From Nocardia brasiliensis IFM 10847 (GTDB lineage Bacteria > Actinomycetota > Actinomycetes > Mycobacteriales > Mycobacteriaceae), in the NCBI RefSeq assembly GCF_000710915.1, contig NZ_BAUA01000069.1, positions 1 to 43,262 of the forward strand: DNA of 43,262 nucleotides, written 5' to 3'. The notes under the pieces were generated by a model. That model was not told where the DNA came from. It saw only the letters and a program-made list of their open reading frames with translations, and did no database searches. The translations under genes and the position numbers were made by a program. This document shows, piece by piece, positions 24,898-33,519 of this stretch. How positions within the stretch are numbered: position 1 is the stretch's first letter; the number at the start of each line of letters is the position of its first letter.

Positions 24898-24925
24898 TCA
24901 TTACTGAATAATCGCCGTTATCGAA
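24887..24925. promoter_or_regulatory. Operator-like inverted repeat with 10-base perfect arms
   Basis: TTCGATAACG (24887-24896) and CGTTATCGAA (24916-24925) are perfect inverted copies 19 bases apart. The left arm overlaps the -10 element and the right arm covers the expected early transcript, the layout of a repressor site. The TetR gene that is second in this cluster (26711) is the obvious candidate to bind it. Confidence 0.6.
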
Positions 24926-24941
24926 ACTGAGAGGCGACGTC

Positions 24942-26714
24942 ATGGATGACTTCGATCTGGTGATCCGGGGCGGATACTTCTTCGACGGAACCGGTGCACA
25001 ACCCGCGTTTCGCGACGTCGGAGTACGCGCGGGACGGGTGGCTGCGATAAGCACTGAGCCTTTGGCTACACACGGGGCGGAGGTCGTCGACGCTGCGGGC
25101 CTGTGGGTGATGCCGGGCCTCATCGACGTGCACACCCACTACGACGCCGAAGTGTTGGTCGCCCCCGGGCTCTCGGAATCGGTGCGCCACGGCGTCACCA
25201 CCGTGATCTTCGGGAACTGCTCACTGTCGACTGTGTACGCCTCTGCCGAGGACTGTGCGGACCTGTTCTCGCGCGTCGAAGCCCTGCCGTGGGACGCCGT
25301 CCACACGGCGGTCAAGGAACACCGGACCTGGACAAGTCCACACAGCTACGTGGAGGCCCTCGAGTCCGGCCCGCTGGGACCCAACATCGCTGCTCTCATC
25401 GGCCACTCCGACATCCGTGTGGCGGTCATGGGTCTGGATCGGGCCACCGATCCAGACGAACGACCGGCTCCTGCGGAGTTGGACCGGATGCGCGCGACGC
25501 TGGCCGATGCGCTCGACGCCGGGTTCCTGGGATTGTCGACCATCAGGAGTTCGTTCTCGAAGCTGGATGGCGTGCGCTACCCTTCGCGCCAGCTTCCCTC
25601 CACCTACGCGAAGTGGAGAGAGTACCGGGCGTTGAACCGCGTGCTGCGCGACTACGGGCGCGTGCACCAGTGCACGCCCAACGCTGCCCGCAAGGCCGAG
25701 ATCGTCAAGTTCTTCGCTCAAAGCGCTGGTCGAGGCAGGGCACCGTTGAAGACCACGATGCTCACCGCGGCAGATCTCAAGGCAGAACCGAAGCTGATCT
25801 GGATGATGACCAAGGCGACGGCCTTGCTGAACCGGGCGATCGCCTCGGACCTGTGCTGGCAGCACCTGCCAGTGCCGTTCGAGGTATACGCCGACGGCAT
25901 CGACCTGGTCGTCTTCGAGGAATTCGGCTCCGGCGCTGCGGCTCTCAACGTGCGTGATGCGATCGAGCGCGGCAAGCTCGTGGACACCGAGCCTTACCGC
26001 CGCCGGTTCCGCAAGGACTTGGAGCGACGGTTCGGCCCGAAGCTATGGCACCGCGACCTGTATGACGCCGACATCGTCAGCTGCCCAGACGCCGAGGTGA
26101 TCGGCAAGTCGTTCGGCCGCGTTGCCGAGAAGCGGGGCATTCATCCCGCTGACGCCTTCCTTGACCTGGTGGTCGCCCATGGCGCCGCCCTGCGCTGGCG
26201 TACGACGATCGCCAACCACCGTCCCGACGTGCTCGACAAGATCGCGGACAACCCGCAGATCCAGATGGGTTTCGCCGACTCCGGCGCCCACCTGCGCAAC
26301 ATGGCGTTCTACAACGCCGGCCTTCGGTTCCTGAGGCGGGTAAAGGAGGCCGCTGACGACGGTCACCAGTTCATCAGCCTCGAACGAGCCGTGCACCGGC
26401 TCACCGGCGAACTCGGTGACTGGTACGGCGTGGACGCCGGCACCCTCCGCCCGGGAGACCGCGCCGACATCGCCATCGTCGACCCCTCCGGGCTTTCGCA
26501 GGCCTCGGCCGACTACGCCGAAGCCGTCCTCGACGGGCTCGGGGGCGTCTCCCGCATGGTCAACCGCAACGACGCCGCAGTGGCCGCGACCATCGTGGGC
26601 GGACACCTCGTCTACCGCTACGGCACCTTCGCCGACGGATTCGGCACGACGCAACGCTACGGATCCTTCCTGCGGGCAGGTAAGACACGCTCTAACGCCG
26701 GATGGTCCTCATGA
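24942..26714 (+). CDS. Amidohydrolase family 3, N-acyl-D-amino-acid deacylase-like
   Basis: A 590-residue metal-dependent amidohydrolase. The N-terminal beta part begins with [20 protein letters not shown]. The metal-binding HxH is in [14 protein letters not shown]. Further family landmarks are [23 protein letters not shown] and the late metal-ligand Asp in [16 protein letters not shown]. The C-terminus returns to the beta part with [16 protein letters not shown]. It resembles D-aminoacylases, which hydrolyse N-acyl-D-amino acids, but many homologues in lipid or xenobiotic clusters have other amide or lactam substrates. The start follows GAGAGG. Transcription probably begins at the promoter/operator just upstream. 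The next gene overlaps by four bases. Confidence 0.9.
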   Translation: MDDFDLVIRGGYFFDGTGAQPAFRDVGVRAGRVAAISTEPLATHGAEVVDAAGLWVMPGLIDVHTHYDAEVLVAPGLSESVRHGVTTVIFGNCSLSTVYASAEDCADLFSRVEALPWDAVHTAVKEHRTWTSPHSYVEALESGPLGPNIAALIGHSDIRVAVMGLDRATDPDERPAPAELDRMRATLADALDAGFLGLSTIRSSFSKLDGVRYPSRQLPSTYAKWREYRALNRVLRDYGRVHQCTPNAARKAEIVKFFAQSAGRGRAPLKTTMLTAADLKAEPKLIWMMTKATALLNRAIASDLCWQHLPVPFEVYADGIDLVVFEEFGSGAAALNVRDAIERGKLVDTEPYRRRFRKDLERRFGPKLWHRDLYDADIVSCPDAEVIGKSFGRVAEKRGIHPADAFLDLVVAHGAALRWRTTIANHRPDVLDKIADNPQIQMGFADSGAHLRNMAFYNAGLRFLRRVKEAADDGHQFISLERAVHRLTGELGDWYGVDAGTLRPGDRADIAIVDPSGLSQASADYAEAVLDGLGGVSRMVNRNDAAVAATIVGGHLVYRYGTFADGFGTTQRYGSFLRAGKTRSNAGWSS

Positions 26715-27343
26715 ACGCAGCCCCAGTCCCCGTCACCCGCCGCACGCCCCGCTCCGAGGTCCGCGCCCGGCTTCTGCGAGCTGCCTCCACGGTGTTCGCC
26801 GAACGTGGCTTCGCCGGAGCCACCATGCAACAGGTCGCGGCCGCCGCCGGGTTCACCACCGGTGCGCTCTACTCCAACTTCGCGAACAAGGACGACCTGT
26901 TCTTCGAGCTCTTCGACCAAGAGGTCACAGGCCGCATCACCGCTGTTCGCGCCACTCTCGGCCAGGCCGACCTGACCGTCACCAACGAGGCGACCGCACT
27001 CGCAGCCGGCCGGCAAATGACCGCCGCAATGCAGCACAGCCGCGAATGGCAGCTGCTGTTCACCGAGTTCTGGCTTCGCGCAGCCCGCGACGACCAGCTA
27101 CGCGAGCGATGGGTCGAGAAACGCCGCGACTACCGCCGGCAACTGACCGAGTTGGCCGAGGAAGCGCTCACCGGATGGGGTGCAGGCACAGCCGTCTCTT
27201 CCCGCACCCTCATGTTCACCATGCTGGCGCTGAACAACGGCCTCGCCATCGAAGAGCTCGCCGATCCGGGCAGCGTTCCAGCCGACACGATCGGGACCGT
27301 CCTGGTCCGCCTGCTCGGTCTCGAGTCCACGACCACCGGGTGA
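26711..27343 (+). CDS. TetR-family transcriptional regulator
   Basis: A 210-residue regulator whose helix-turn-helix reads [20 protein letters not shown], then [20 protein letters not shown]. The ATG at 26711 overlaps the amidohydrolase stop (ATGA); ATG 26702 would add three residues. Encoded inside the cluster as its second gene, it is well placed as an autoregulated repressor, with the inverted repeat at 24887-24925 as the likely site. The ligand is unknown; an intermediate of the cluster's pathway is the simplest idea. Confidence 0.9.
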   Translation: MNAAPVPVTRRTPRSEVRARLLRAASTVFAERGFAGATMQQVAAAAGFTTGALYSNFANKDDLFFELFDQEVTGRITAVRATLGQADLTVTNEATALAAGRQMTAAMQHSREWQLLFTEFWLRAARDDQLRERWVEKRRDYRRQLTELAEEALTGWGAGTAVSSRTLMFTMLALNNGLAIEELADPGSVPADTIGTVLVRLLGLESTTTG

Positions 27344-27353
27344 GGAGACGCGC

Positions 27354-28295
27354 GTGACCACGAAGAACACATCATCGCTCGGGCGGTGGCGTCTCAGCTC
27401 GATTCGCGACCTGACTGGCCGCACCAGCGCCGAGCCGGCCACAGGCGGCGCGGGAACGGTCATGTCCGTCGATGGTATCGACCTGCACGTCCGAACGGAC
27501 GGCCCGATCGACGGACCCGTCCTCCTGATGCTGCATGGCTTCGGTGCCTCCACGGCATGGTTCGACCAGCTCGTTGCCCGCCTGCCGGAATGCCGGACCA
27601 TCCGGGTCGACCTCCTCGGGCACGGCGGATCGGCACGACCCACCACCGGCTACGACCCCGAAAGCCAAGGTCGGCTCTATGCACGTCTGCTCTGCGAGTT
27701 GAACCTGAACGACGTCACCGTTGTCGGCCACTCGATGGGCAGCCTCTTCGGCGTGGCCACCGCCGAGCACAGCACCCGCATCACACGGCTCGTGCTGCTC
27801 GGCGAAGGGCCCGACACAAGCACCGGAACACTGCCCCCAGGCGAGTGGGTGATTCACGTCCCGTGGATCGGCCCGATCCTGCAACACCACGGTCCCGCGT
27901 TCGTGACCAACCGCGTAGTGCGGCGAGCATTCGCGCCAGGCTTCGACATGGCCACGGCATTTACCAACCCCCGTCAGGGCCTCCACGATGCCCGCAGCCT
28001 CAACCACCCCTCCTTCACCCAATCCATCAAGCGGCGCCAGGCCTGGACCGGACGGCTCGGGCTGGACGCACGGATAGACAACCTCGCACTGCCGGCGCTG
28101 GTCGTCTTCGGCCGAGAGGACCGCTTCTACAACGTGGACGCCTCCCTCGCGCGCTACAGGACAGTGCCAACGATCACGACCGCGGTCCTCGAGCACGTGG
28201 GGCACACACCGATGATCGAGGCGCCCGATCGCGTCGCTGATCTGATCCGCGAGTTCCTGTGCGCCGGCGACAAGGCTGCCGGAGCCTCCACCTGA
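27354..28295 (+). CDS. Alpha/beta hydrolase, paralogue of the hydrolase at 20036
   Basis: A 313-residue alpha/beta hydrolase with oxyanion motif LHGFGASTAWFDQL, nucleophile VVGHSMG, acid FGREDRFYN and catalytic His VGHTPMIE. The GTG start follows TGAGGAGA. Compared with the leftward hydrolase at 20036 it keeps the core motifs plus PGFD, NPRQGLHD, LDARI and REFL, and has an N-terminal extension of about 40 polar residues. Its neighbour downstream is again a crotonase-family gene, though a broken one. The substrate is unknown. Confidence 0.9.
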   Translation: MTTKNTSSLGRWRLSSIRDLTGRTSAEPATGGAGTVMSVDGIDLHVRTDGPIDGPVLLMLHGFGASTAWFDQLVARLPECRTIRVDLLGHGGSARPTTGYDPESQGRLYARLLCELNLNDVTVVGHSMGSLFGVATAEHSTRITRLVLLGEGPDTSTGTLPPGEWVIHVPWIGPILQHHGPAFVTNRVVRRAFAPGFDMATAFTNPRQGLHDARSLNHPSFTQSIKRRQAWTGRLGLDARIDNLALPALVVFGREDRFYNVDASLARYRTVPTITTAVLEHVGHTPMIEAPDRVADLIREFLCAGDKAAGAST

Positions 28296-28437
28296 CCCCG
28301 CCGACCCGAGAGAAACCGAAAAAGAAAGGGAAGCAGCCATGTCCGTAGACCTCCAGGGTGCCCGTGCCCCGCTCGCCGACGCCACAAAAAGCGTCGGCGG
28401 CGCGATTCCCACCGCCATTCGTAGAAGGGAACAGAAG

Positions 28438-28644
28438 ATGCCAGACCTGGTCGACATCCACCGCGAAGGACAGACACTGATCGCCACCATGCGCCGCGAA
28501 GCCCGACGCAACGCCATCGACGCGGACATGACCGCCTGGCACGCCACCGAGCGCGCCTTCGCCTCCGTGCTGGAGTCCGAGGACATCCACCAGGGCCTCC
28601 TCGCGTTCGCGGAGAAGCGTGCGCCGCAGTGGAGCGTTCGATGA
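28438..28644 (+). pseudogene. Internally deleted enoyl-CoA hydratase remnant
   Basis: An open frame of 68 residues that joins the two ends of a crotonase-family protein. The first half (GQTLIATMRREARRNAIDAD) matches the N-terminal strand-helix of the gene at 20854 (RRNAIDAG). The second half (SEDIHQGLLAFAEKRAPQW) matches its last helix (SEDCREGIRAFADKRAPRW). The intervening 180 or so residues, including the whole active site, are missing, and the frame is kept. No crotonase activity is possible. A ribosome site (GAAGGGA) precedes ATG 28438. An alternative ATG at 28339 gives 101 residues, the added part matching nothing I recognise. Confidence 0.75.
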
Positions 28645-29099
28645 GTACTCAGCGGCGTGGCCGCAGCATCGCCATGGAAGATCACGAGCGCGACGCGTTC
28701 TTAGCCGACCAGCGCGTCTGCCGGGTGGCGACCAACGGCCCGTCCGGCCCACACGCAACTCCGCTGTGGTTCGTCTGGGACAACGAGTGTCTGTGGCTGT
28801 ACTCGCTGACGCGTAGCCAGCGGTGGGCCGACATCTCCAGACAGCCGCGCATCGCGGTCGTGGTCGACACCGGCCACGACTACTTGGAATTACGCGGCGT
28901 CGAGCTCGTCGGCGAGGCCGAAGTCGTCGGCGAGGTGCCCCGCACCGGTCAGCCCGAGCCTGCCCTGGAGACCCCCGAGAGCCTATTTGCCACCAAATAC
29001 GTCGGCCTTGACACCCTGCCCTACGACGAGCGACACGCCTGGCTCCGGATCCGGCCAGAGACCATCCGCAGCTGGGACTTCCGAAAGCTAGGAGGATGA
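28641..29099 (+). CDS. PPOX-fold flavin or F420-dependent protein
   Basis: A 152-residue split-barrel protein of the pyridoxamine-5'-phosphate-oxidase-like class. Recognisable are FLADQRVCRVATNGPSGPHA, TPLWFVWDNECLWLYSL and a C-terminal HAWLRIRPETIRSWDF. Actinobacterial members use FMN or F420 to reduce or oxidise small molecules. Specific cofactor residues cannot be assigned by eye. The ATG overlaps the stop of the crotonase remnant (ATGA), so it belongs to the amidohydrolase cluster as its last gene, ending 115 bases before the transposase frame. Confidence 0.82.
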   Translation: MSTQRRGRSIAMEDHERDAFLADQRVCRVATNGPSGPHATPLWFVWDNECLWLYSLTRSQRWADISRQPRIAVVVDTGHDYLELRGVELVGEAEVVGEVPRTGQPEPALETPESLFATKYVGLDTLPYDERHAWLRIRPETIRSWDFRKLGG

Positions 29100-29213
29100 A
29101 GAAGCCAAAATAGATCACAATGACGGCGATGTCCGCGCCCCCTCGACCGGGGAACTTGCCCAAGCCCCGATCGCTGGTATAGGCGTCCGCTCATGCGGTG
29201 CGGGCTCAGGCGG

Positions 29214-30377
29214 TCAACGCAACGCCTCTTCGAGTGCTTCTGATGGTGTCCTGAAGTCGAGGGTTTGTCGAGGGCGCCCGTTGAGTTCGTCGGCGATCGC
29301 ATCGAAGTCGGCTTGACTGTATGTGCGCAGGTCGAGATGTCGGGGAAGGTATTGGCGTAGAAGCCCGTTCGTGTTTTCGTTGCTGCCGCGCTGCCAGGGA
29401 CTTTTCGGGTCGCAGAAGTAGACCGGGACACCGGTGGCGACGGTGAAGGCGGCGTGTTCGGCCATTTCGTAGCCTTGGTCCCAGGTCAAGCTCCGGCGCA
29501 ACGCATCGGGCAGGGTGAGGATCCGCTCCGCTAGGGCGTCGGCGACCAGATCAGCGCGTTTGCCCTCGGGCAGGGCGACCAGCAGCAGAAACCGGGTGGA
29601 GCGTTCGACCAGGGTGGCGACCGGAGACATGCCGCGCCCGACCAGCAGGTCACCTTCCCAATGCCCGGGCACGGCTCGGTCGGCGGCCTCGGCGGGGCGT
29701 TCGGCGATGTTGAGCACGCCGCGGCGCTGACCGCGGCCGTCGGGCTCGCGTTTGACTTTGGGCCGGCGCATGGCCCGGTGGGTGCGCAGATAGCGGGTCA
29801 GCTCATGGCGCAGTTCGCCACGAGCCTGGATGAACAAGGCCCGGTAGATCGTCTCGTGCGACACATAACCCATGCTGGACTGCGGATTTCGTCGCAGCCA
29901 GCCCGCGATCTGCTGCGGCGACCACGCCAAAGCGAGTTTCTCGGCCACCACCGCGGCCAATGCCGGATCGCGCGACAGTTTGGTGGGTTTCGGTCGTGTT
30001 GCCCGCGCCCACGCCGCCTGGTCGGCGGGCAAGGCCCGATAGGCGAAACGACCGCCGCGCCCGGCGACCTCCCGCGAGATCGTCGAGGGTGCGCGACCCA
30101 GGCCGCGGGCGATACCGCGTAGCGAGTCCCCGGCGGCCAGCCCGCGCGAGATCTCTTCTCGCTCAGCCAAACTCAGGCGCAACATGCTGCGGCGGCGCGG
30201 GACCGGCCGGACCCCGCCGCAGCGTTCGAGGAGGTCGCGCACCGTTGAAGGGTGCCGGCGCATCTCCCGGGCCAGGACCTTGATCGCTTGCCCCGACCGC
30301 CACCGCCGCCACACCTGCTCGACCTGAGCCTCGGTCAACGGGGTTCTCTTCTCCGACAGCGGTCTACTCGAGGCCAT
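29214..30377 (-). CDS. IS30-family transposase
   Basis: A 387-residue transposase with an N-terminal helix-turn-helix (SLRGIARGLGRAPSTISREV) and a DDE catalytic domain: GHWEGDLLVGRG (first Asp), TWDQGYEMAEH (second Asp) and SPWQRGSNENTNGLLRQYLP with the catalytic Glu. Length and motifs are those of intact IS30 enzymes, so it may be active. I could not find convincing terminal inverted repeats on either side. The side upstream of its start is only about 36 bases from the end of the IS3-type element, so that terminus may have been lost. Confidence 0.92.
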   Translation of the reverse strand: MASSRPLSEKRTPLTEAQVEQVWRRWRSGQAIKVLAREMRRHPSTVRDLLERCGGVRPVPRRRSMLRLSLAEREEISRGLAAGDSLRGIARGLGRAPSTISREVAGRGGRFAYRALPADQAAWARATRPKPTKLSRDPALAAVVAEKLALAWSPQQIAGWLRRNPQSSMGYVSHETIYRALFIQARGELRHELTRYLRTHRAMRRPKVKREPDGRGQRRGVLNIAERPAEAADRAVPGHWEGDLLVGRGMSPVATLVERSTRFLLLVALPEGKRADLVADALAERILTLPDALRRSLTWDQGYEMAEHAAFTVATGVPVYFCDPKSPWQRGSNENTNGLLRQYLPRHLDLRTYSQADFDAIADELNGRPRQTLDFRTPSEALEEALR

Positions 30378-30413
30378 TACGCATCACATCCGCTCCTCAC
30401 CAGGAGATTCCAG

Positions 30414-31624
30414 GGGACTGCCCCCGGTTTGGTTGATTCCTGATCTGTGAGGACTTCGTCCTCGCTGGAAGGATGTCCACCATGCCGAAGCCGTATCCGC
30501 AGGAGTTCCGGTGCGATGTCGTCGCGGTTGCCCGCAAGGGCGACTCCTCGATCAAGCAGGTCGCCAAGGATTTCGGGATCTCCGAAGCGTGCCTGCACAA
30601 CTGGCTCAAACAAGCCGATATCGAGGATGGTAACAAGCCCGGATCGACTCGGGAAGAGTCCGCGGAGCTGCGTGAGCTGCGCAAACGCACCAAGCAGCTG
30701 GAGCAGGAAAACGAGATCCTGCGGCGCGCCGCGGCGTTCTTCGCCCGCGAGCTGCCCCCAAAATGAGGTTCCCGCTGGTCCTCGAACTGGCCGCCGACGG
30801 GTTCCCTGTCGCGGTGATCTGCCGGGTACTCGGATTCACTCCACAGGCGTTCTACAAGTGGAAGAAAACACCTTTCTCCCAGCGTGATTGGGACGCTGCC
30901 CATCTGATCGACGCCGCTCGTGAGATCCACGCCGACGATCCCGCGTTCGGCTACCGTTTCATCGCCGACGAGCTCGGTGACCGCGGCATCCGCGCGGGTG
31001 AGAATCGGGTGCAACGCCTGTGCTCGCAGCAACGGATGTGGTCGGTGTTCGCCCGCAAACGCGGGCTCAGTAGACGCGCGGGTCCACCGGTCCATGACGA
31101 TCTCGTCGCTCGCGAGTTCACCGCACAAGCACCGAATCTGTTGTGGCTCACCGATATCACCGAACACCGGACCGGTGAAGGGAAGCTTTATCTCTGCGCG
31201 ATCAAGGACTGCTTTTCCAACCGGATCGTCGGCTACTCGATCGACGAACGCATGACCGCCGCCCTGGCGGTCGCGGCGCTGCGCAACGCGGTCGCGATCC
31301 GCTCCCCGGGCGGCACCGTGGTCCACTCGGACAGGGGCAGTCAATTTCGTTCCAGAAGATTCGTGCATGCGTTGTCGGCCAACGGATTACGGGGGTCGAT
31401 GGGGCGAGTGGGGGCATGTGGTGACAACGCCGCGATGGAGTCGTTCTTCGCGCTGCTGCAACGCAACGTCCTCGACCGCCGACACTGGGCGACCCGCCAG
31501 GAACTGCGCCTGGCCATCGTCATCTGGATCGAACGGACCTACCACCGCCGACGACGGCAACGCCGACTCGGCCGCCTGACGCCGATCGAGTTTGAGACAA
31601 TCAAACCGAACTCGGTGCAGTCCC
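30414..31624 (+). mobile_element. IS3-family insertion sequence
   Basis: An element of about 1.2 kb carrying two overlapping transposase frames. The left end begins GGGACTGCCCCCGGTTTGG. The right end read on the other strand begins GGGACTGCACCGAGTTCGG. These are imperfect inverted repeats sharing GGGACTGC and a later GGTTTG/GGTTGAT block. Exact ends are uncertain by a base or two, and I see no short target duplication. The second frame runs through the right end into flanking DNA. Confidence 0.65.
30482..30766 (+). CDS. IS3-family transposase, OrfA
   Basis: A 94-residue protein with a helix-turn-helix (SIKQVAKDFGISEACLHNWL) and a C-terminal leucine-zipper-like helix (LRKRTKQLEQENEILRRAAA), the standard OrfA layout for DNA binding and multimerisation. 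ATG 30482 is nine bases after GGAAGG; ATG 30473 touches that site. The end, CCAAAATGA, combines a run of four A with the ATGA start of OrfB, consistent with -1 frameshifting to make the OrfAB transposase. Confidence 0.88.
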   Translation: MPKPYPQEFRCDVVAVARKGDSSIKQVAKDFGISEACLHNWLKQADIEDGNKPGSTREESAELRELRKRTKQLEQENEILRRAAAFFARELPPK

Positions 31625-31689
31625 TTCGAACGACTGCGCGGAGTGTTGGTCGTCTCTGCGCTGTGGTTCTGGAGCGGCTGCCGTTGTGA
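30763..31689 (+). CDS. IS3-family transposase, OrfB
   Basis: A 308-residue DDE integrase-type transposase: LLWLTDITEHRTGEGKLYL (first Asp), VVHSDRGSQFRS (second Asp) and GDNAAMESFFALLQRNVL (Glu). The chain normally ends shortly after RLTPIEFETI. Here about 25 further residues are encoded, because the terminal repeat and the flanking DNA are read through until a TGA at 31687. The native stop may have been lost, or this element may always use a stop near its end. The catalytic triad is intact. Confidence 0.88.
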   Translation: MRFPLVLELAADGFPVAVICRVLGFTPQAFYKWKKTPFSQRDWDAAHLIDAAREIHADDPAFGYRFIADELGDRGIRAGENRVQRLCSQQRMWSVFARKRGLSRRAGPPVHDDLVAREFTAQAPNLLWLTDITEHRTGEGKLYLCAIKDCFSNRIVGYSIDERMTAALAVAALRNAVAIRSPGGTVVHSDRGSQFRSRRFVHALSANGLRGSMGRVGACGDNAAMESFFALLQRNVLDRRHWATRQELRLAIVIWIERTYHRRRRQRRLGRLTPIEFETIKPNSVQSLRTTARSVGRLCAVVLERLPL

Positions 31690-32032
31690 ATCGTGGGTTT
31701 TCGCGTCCTTCACGTCGAAGTCGGTACAGCGCCGCGCGGGTGGGCGCGCGACCCTCCGGGTGGCCTCTCCCAACGGCGTTCGCTCAGCAAGCATGCACCA
31801 CCACGACTCCGACGTGGTTGCGTTCGACCCGCCCGGCGACGGGCAGGGCGGCGGAGAGCATTGCGTCGCCCCACCCGGCGGCCGGAACCCCGTTTTGCGG
31901 ACGATGCCCCCGGCACCGGTCCTCGGCTTGGGCGAGCGCCACTGCGCTCTTTCGTTGCCCAGCAACCACTTTCGGCGTGTCGGCAGATCACACCACCAGC
32001 CGTGCCGCTACCTGGAAAGGCTCACTGTTTGA
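31690..32032. other. Gap after the IS element without a recognised gene
   Basis: All six frames were checked. Several open frames exist, some over 100 residues, but they have Arg/Pro/His-rich shadow-like composition, no motif and no ribosome site. The region separates the insertion sequences from the low-GC oxidoreductase gene. Confidence 0.5.
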
Positions 32033-33319
32033 CTACGGGGTGCCCGCCCTCCAAGGAGGGCATTTCATGGTCTGCATGTCGCGAATGCCACCGCTGGGCG
32101 GCTTTCCGACGAGGATTCTGGCTGCGTTACGCCCCGAAGCCAGTGCATTGTCGTGGCCGGAGTCTCCGAAATACGCACCCGCGAAGGCTATCGTGCTGTC
32201 GCTGATACGCGGAAGTTGCTGTTGTGCTACAACAGCTTGCGGGGTGAGGATAACGATGCCGTGTCGGACTGTCTGCAGGACAAGTTCAGGGTCAGGAACC
32301 CCTCCTCCGAACGTGGCAGTCGAAATGTACTGCACCGGATCGGTGATTTCCTGTGCGGCATTGTGAGGAAGATTGATATGGGCCCCACCGGTGCATGACG
32401 TTAATTGATAACTGATCAGCCCCTCGCGATGCGGCAGGGAATCATCGGTATGCAGTGTCCACTGGTTGTAATCATAGGGAATACGGGAGAGCACCTCTCG
32501 TTGAAGTGGGGTTGCGTTGACCAGCATTTCCAAAGCTCGGTCGGCAGGAACGGCAAGCACGACCTTGTCGAAATCATGCGTGCGGCCTGCAGCGTCGCGG
32601 ATATGCACCCCGTATCCATGACGAATGACCGCTTCAACCGTCGTGCCCAGTTCTTGGAAAGAAATATTCTTCGCGAGGACGTCGACATATGAAGATGAAT
32701 GCTCAGGAATGCGCAGCATTGTGGTCAGAGGCGAGCCTGGTACCATTCGCGCCTCCGCAAGCATCTTGAGCAGCGCTGGAACGGAGCAACGTCGAGCAGC
32801 GTCTTCAGACATCACATATGCTGACGCGACCATGGGAACGATCATGTGTTCCACGAAGTATCGAGAGTATCCCTCGGTGTCGACAAGACGCTCCGGCGTC
32901 AATGCGGTATCTCCACCGAAGAGATACGGCAACTTCCGGAAGTCCTCGACAAAATGTTCCCACACTTGATTCGAGACATCGGGGCGTGTGGGCGGTTCAC
33001 CAAACGTCTCGCCCATACTCCCGAAAGAGAAACCGCATCCCGAACAGCGAACTGTAGCCAATGACAATTCTTGCGGTACCGGAACAGCGCGAATGCCCAA
33101 TTCATCGAACAGTGATGGCCAGCAGGCGTCGTAGTATATTATCACGCCGGAATCGACTGCCAGGGGTTTTCCATCGGAGGAACGTGTCTCGACGGTGTTC
33201 GCATTGCCGCCGAGTCGTAGTTGGGCGTCGAAGAGAGTCACCTCGAAATTCTTCTGCAGATCGTATGCGGCTGCCAATCCACTGATACCAGCCCCTAGTA
33301 CGGCTACCTTCTCACTCAC
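32033..33319 (-). CDS. FAD-dependent amine-oxidase-like oxidoreductase
   Basis: A 428-residue flavoprotein. The N-terminal FAD-binding fold reads VAVLGAGISGLAAAYDL and is followed by FDAQLRLGGNANTV, the RxGG motif of the amine oxidase / protoporphyrinogen-oxidase-like group. The late region IAFAGAYFGDSGHDNALASG binds the flavin again. Similar proteins often accompany cyclopropane-fatty-acid-type methyltransferases; none is present here. Hand-counted GC for 32641-32820 is 97 of 180 (54%), clearly below its neighbours, which suggests recent transfer. The C-terminal tail (PSGGIRDMQTMKCPPWRAGT) looks unrelated to the family and contains a small hairpin sequence (32046-32061). Confidence 0.82.
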   Translation of the reverse strand: MSEKVAVLGAGISGLAAAYDLQKNFEVTLFDAQLRLGGNANTVETRSSDGKPLAVDSGVIIYYDACWPSLFDELGIRAVPVPQELSLATVRCSGCGFSFGSMGETFGEPPTRPDVSNQVWEHFVEDFRKLPYLFGGDTALTPERLVDTEGYSRYFVEHMIVPMVASAYVMSEDAARRCSVPALLKMLAEARMVPGSPLTTMLRIPEHSSSYVDVLAKNISFQELGTTVEAVIRHGYGVHIRDAAGRTHDFDKVVLAVPADRALEMLVNATPLQREVLSRIPYDYNQWTLHTDDSLPHREGLISYQLTSCTGGAHINLPHNAAQEITDPVQYISTATFGGGVPDPELVLQTVRHGIVILTPQAVVAQQQLPRISDSTIAFAGAYFGDSGHDNALASGRNAARILVGKPPSGGIRDMQTMKCPPWRAGTP

Positions 33320-33343
33320 GACGGCATCATCCTTTCTGCATTT

Positions 33344-33490
33344 CTAACATGTACAGGATTGATTTCTTCGGTAAGTGAGCACCCAGCGCCAGAAGGTGAG
33401 GTTCTTGCGGGAGCGACGGGCGGCGCGCCAGGCACAGCGCCAGAGTGGGAAGCCGAGGAATACGGTGGTGTCGGTGTCGGCGAGGCGCAT
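33344..33490 (-). CDS. Possible 48-residue protein or C-terminal fragment
   Basis: The frame opens at an ATG at 33490 and encodes a basic, Trp-rich peptide including TTVFLGFPLWRCAWRAA and LTFWRWVLTYRRN. The composition is more protein-like than the shadow frames around it. No ribosome site is evident and no family is recognised. It may be the degraded end of a larger gene that once lay between the two flavoprotein genes. Confidence 0.25.
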   Translation of the reverse strand: MRLADTDTTVFLGFPLWRCAWRAARRSRKNLTFWRWVLTYRRNQSCTC

Positions 33491-33519
33491 TCCGCGAGAT
33501 CACCTGTGTCTCACCCCCT

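Noticed and set aside
29100..30413. Terminal inverted repeats of the IS30 element
   Set aside because: I compared both flanks and found only short, unconvincing matches, so no boundaries are given.
32046..32061. GCCCTCC-AA-GGAGGGC hairpin as a terminator
   Set aside because: It lies inside the end of the oxidoreductase frame and has no T-run. It could equally be an insertion scar.
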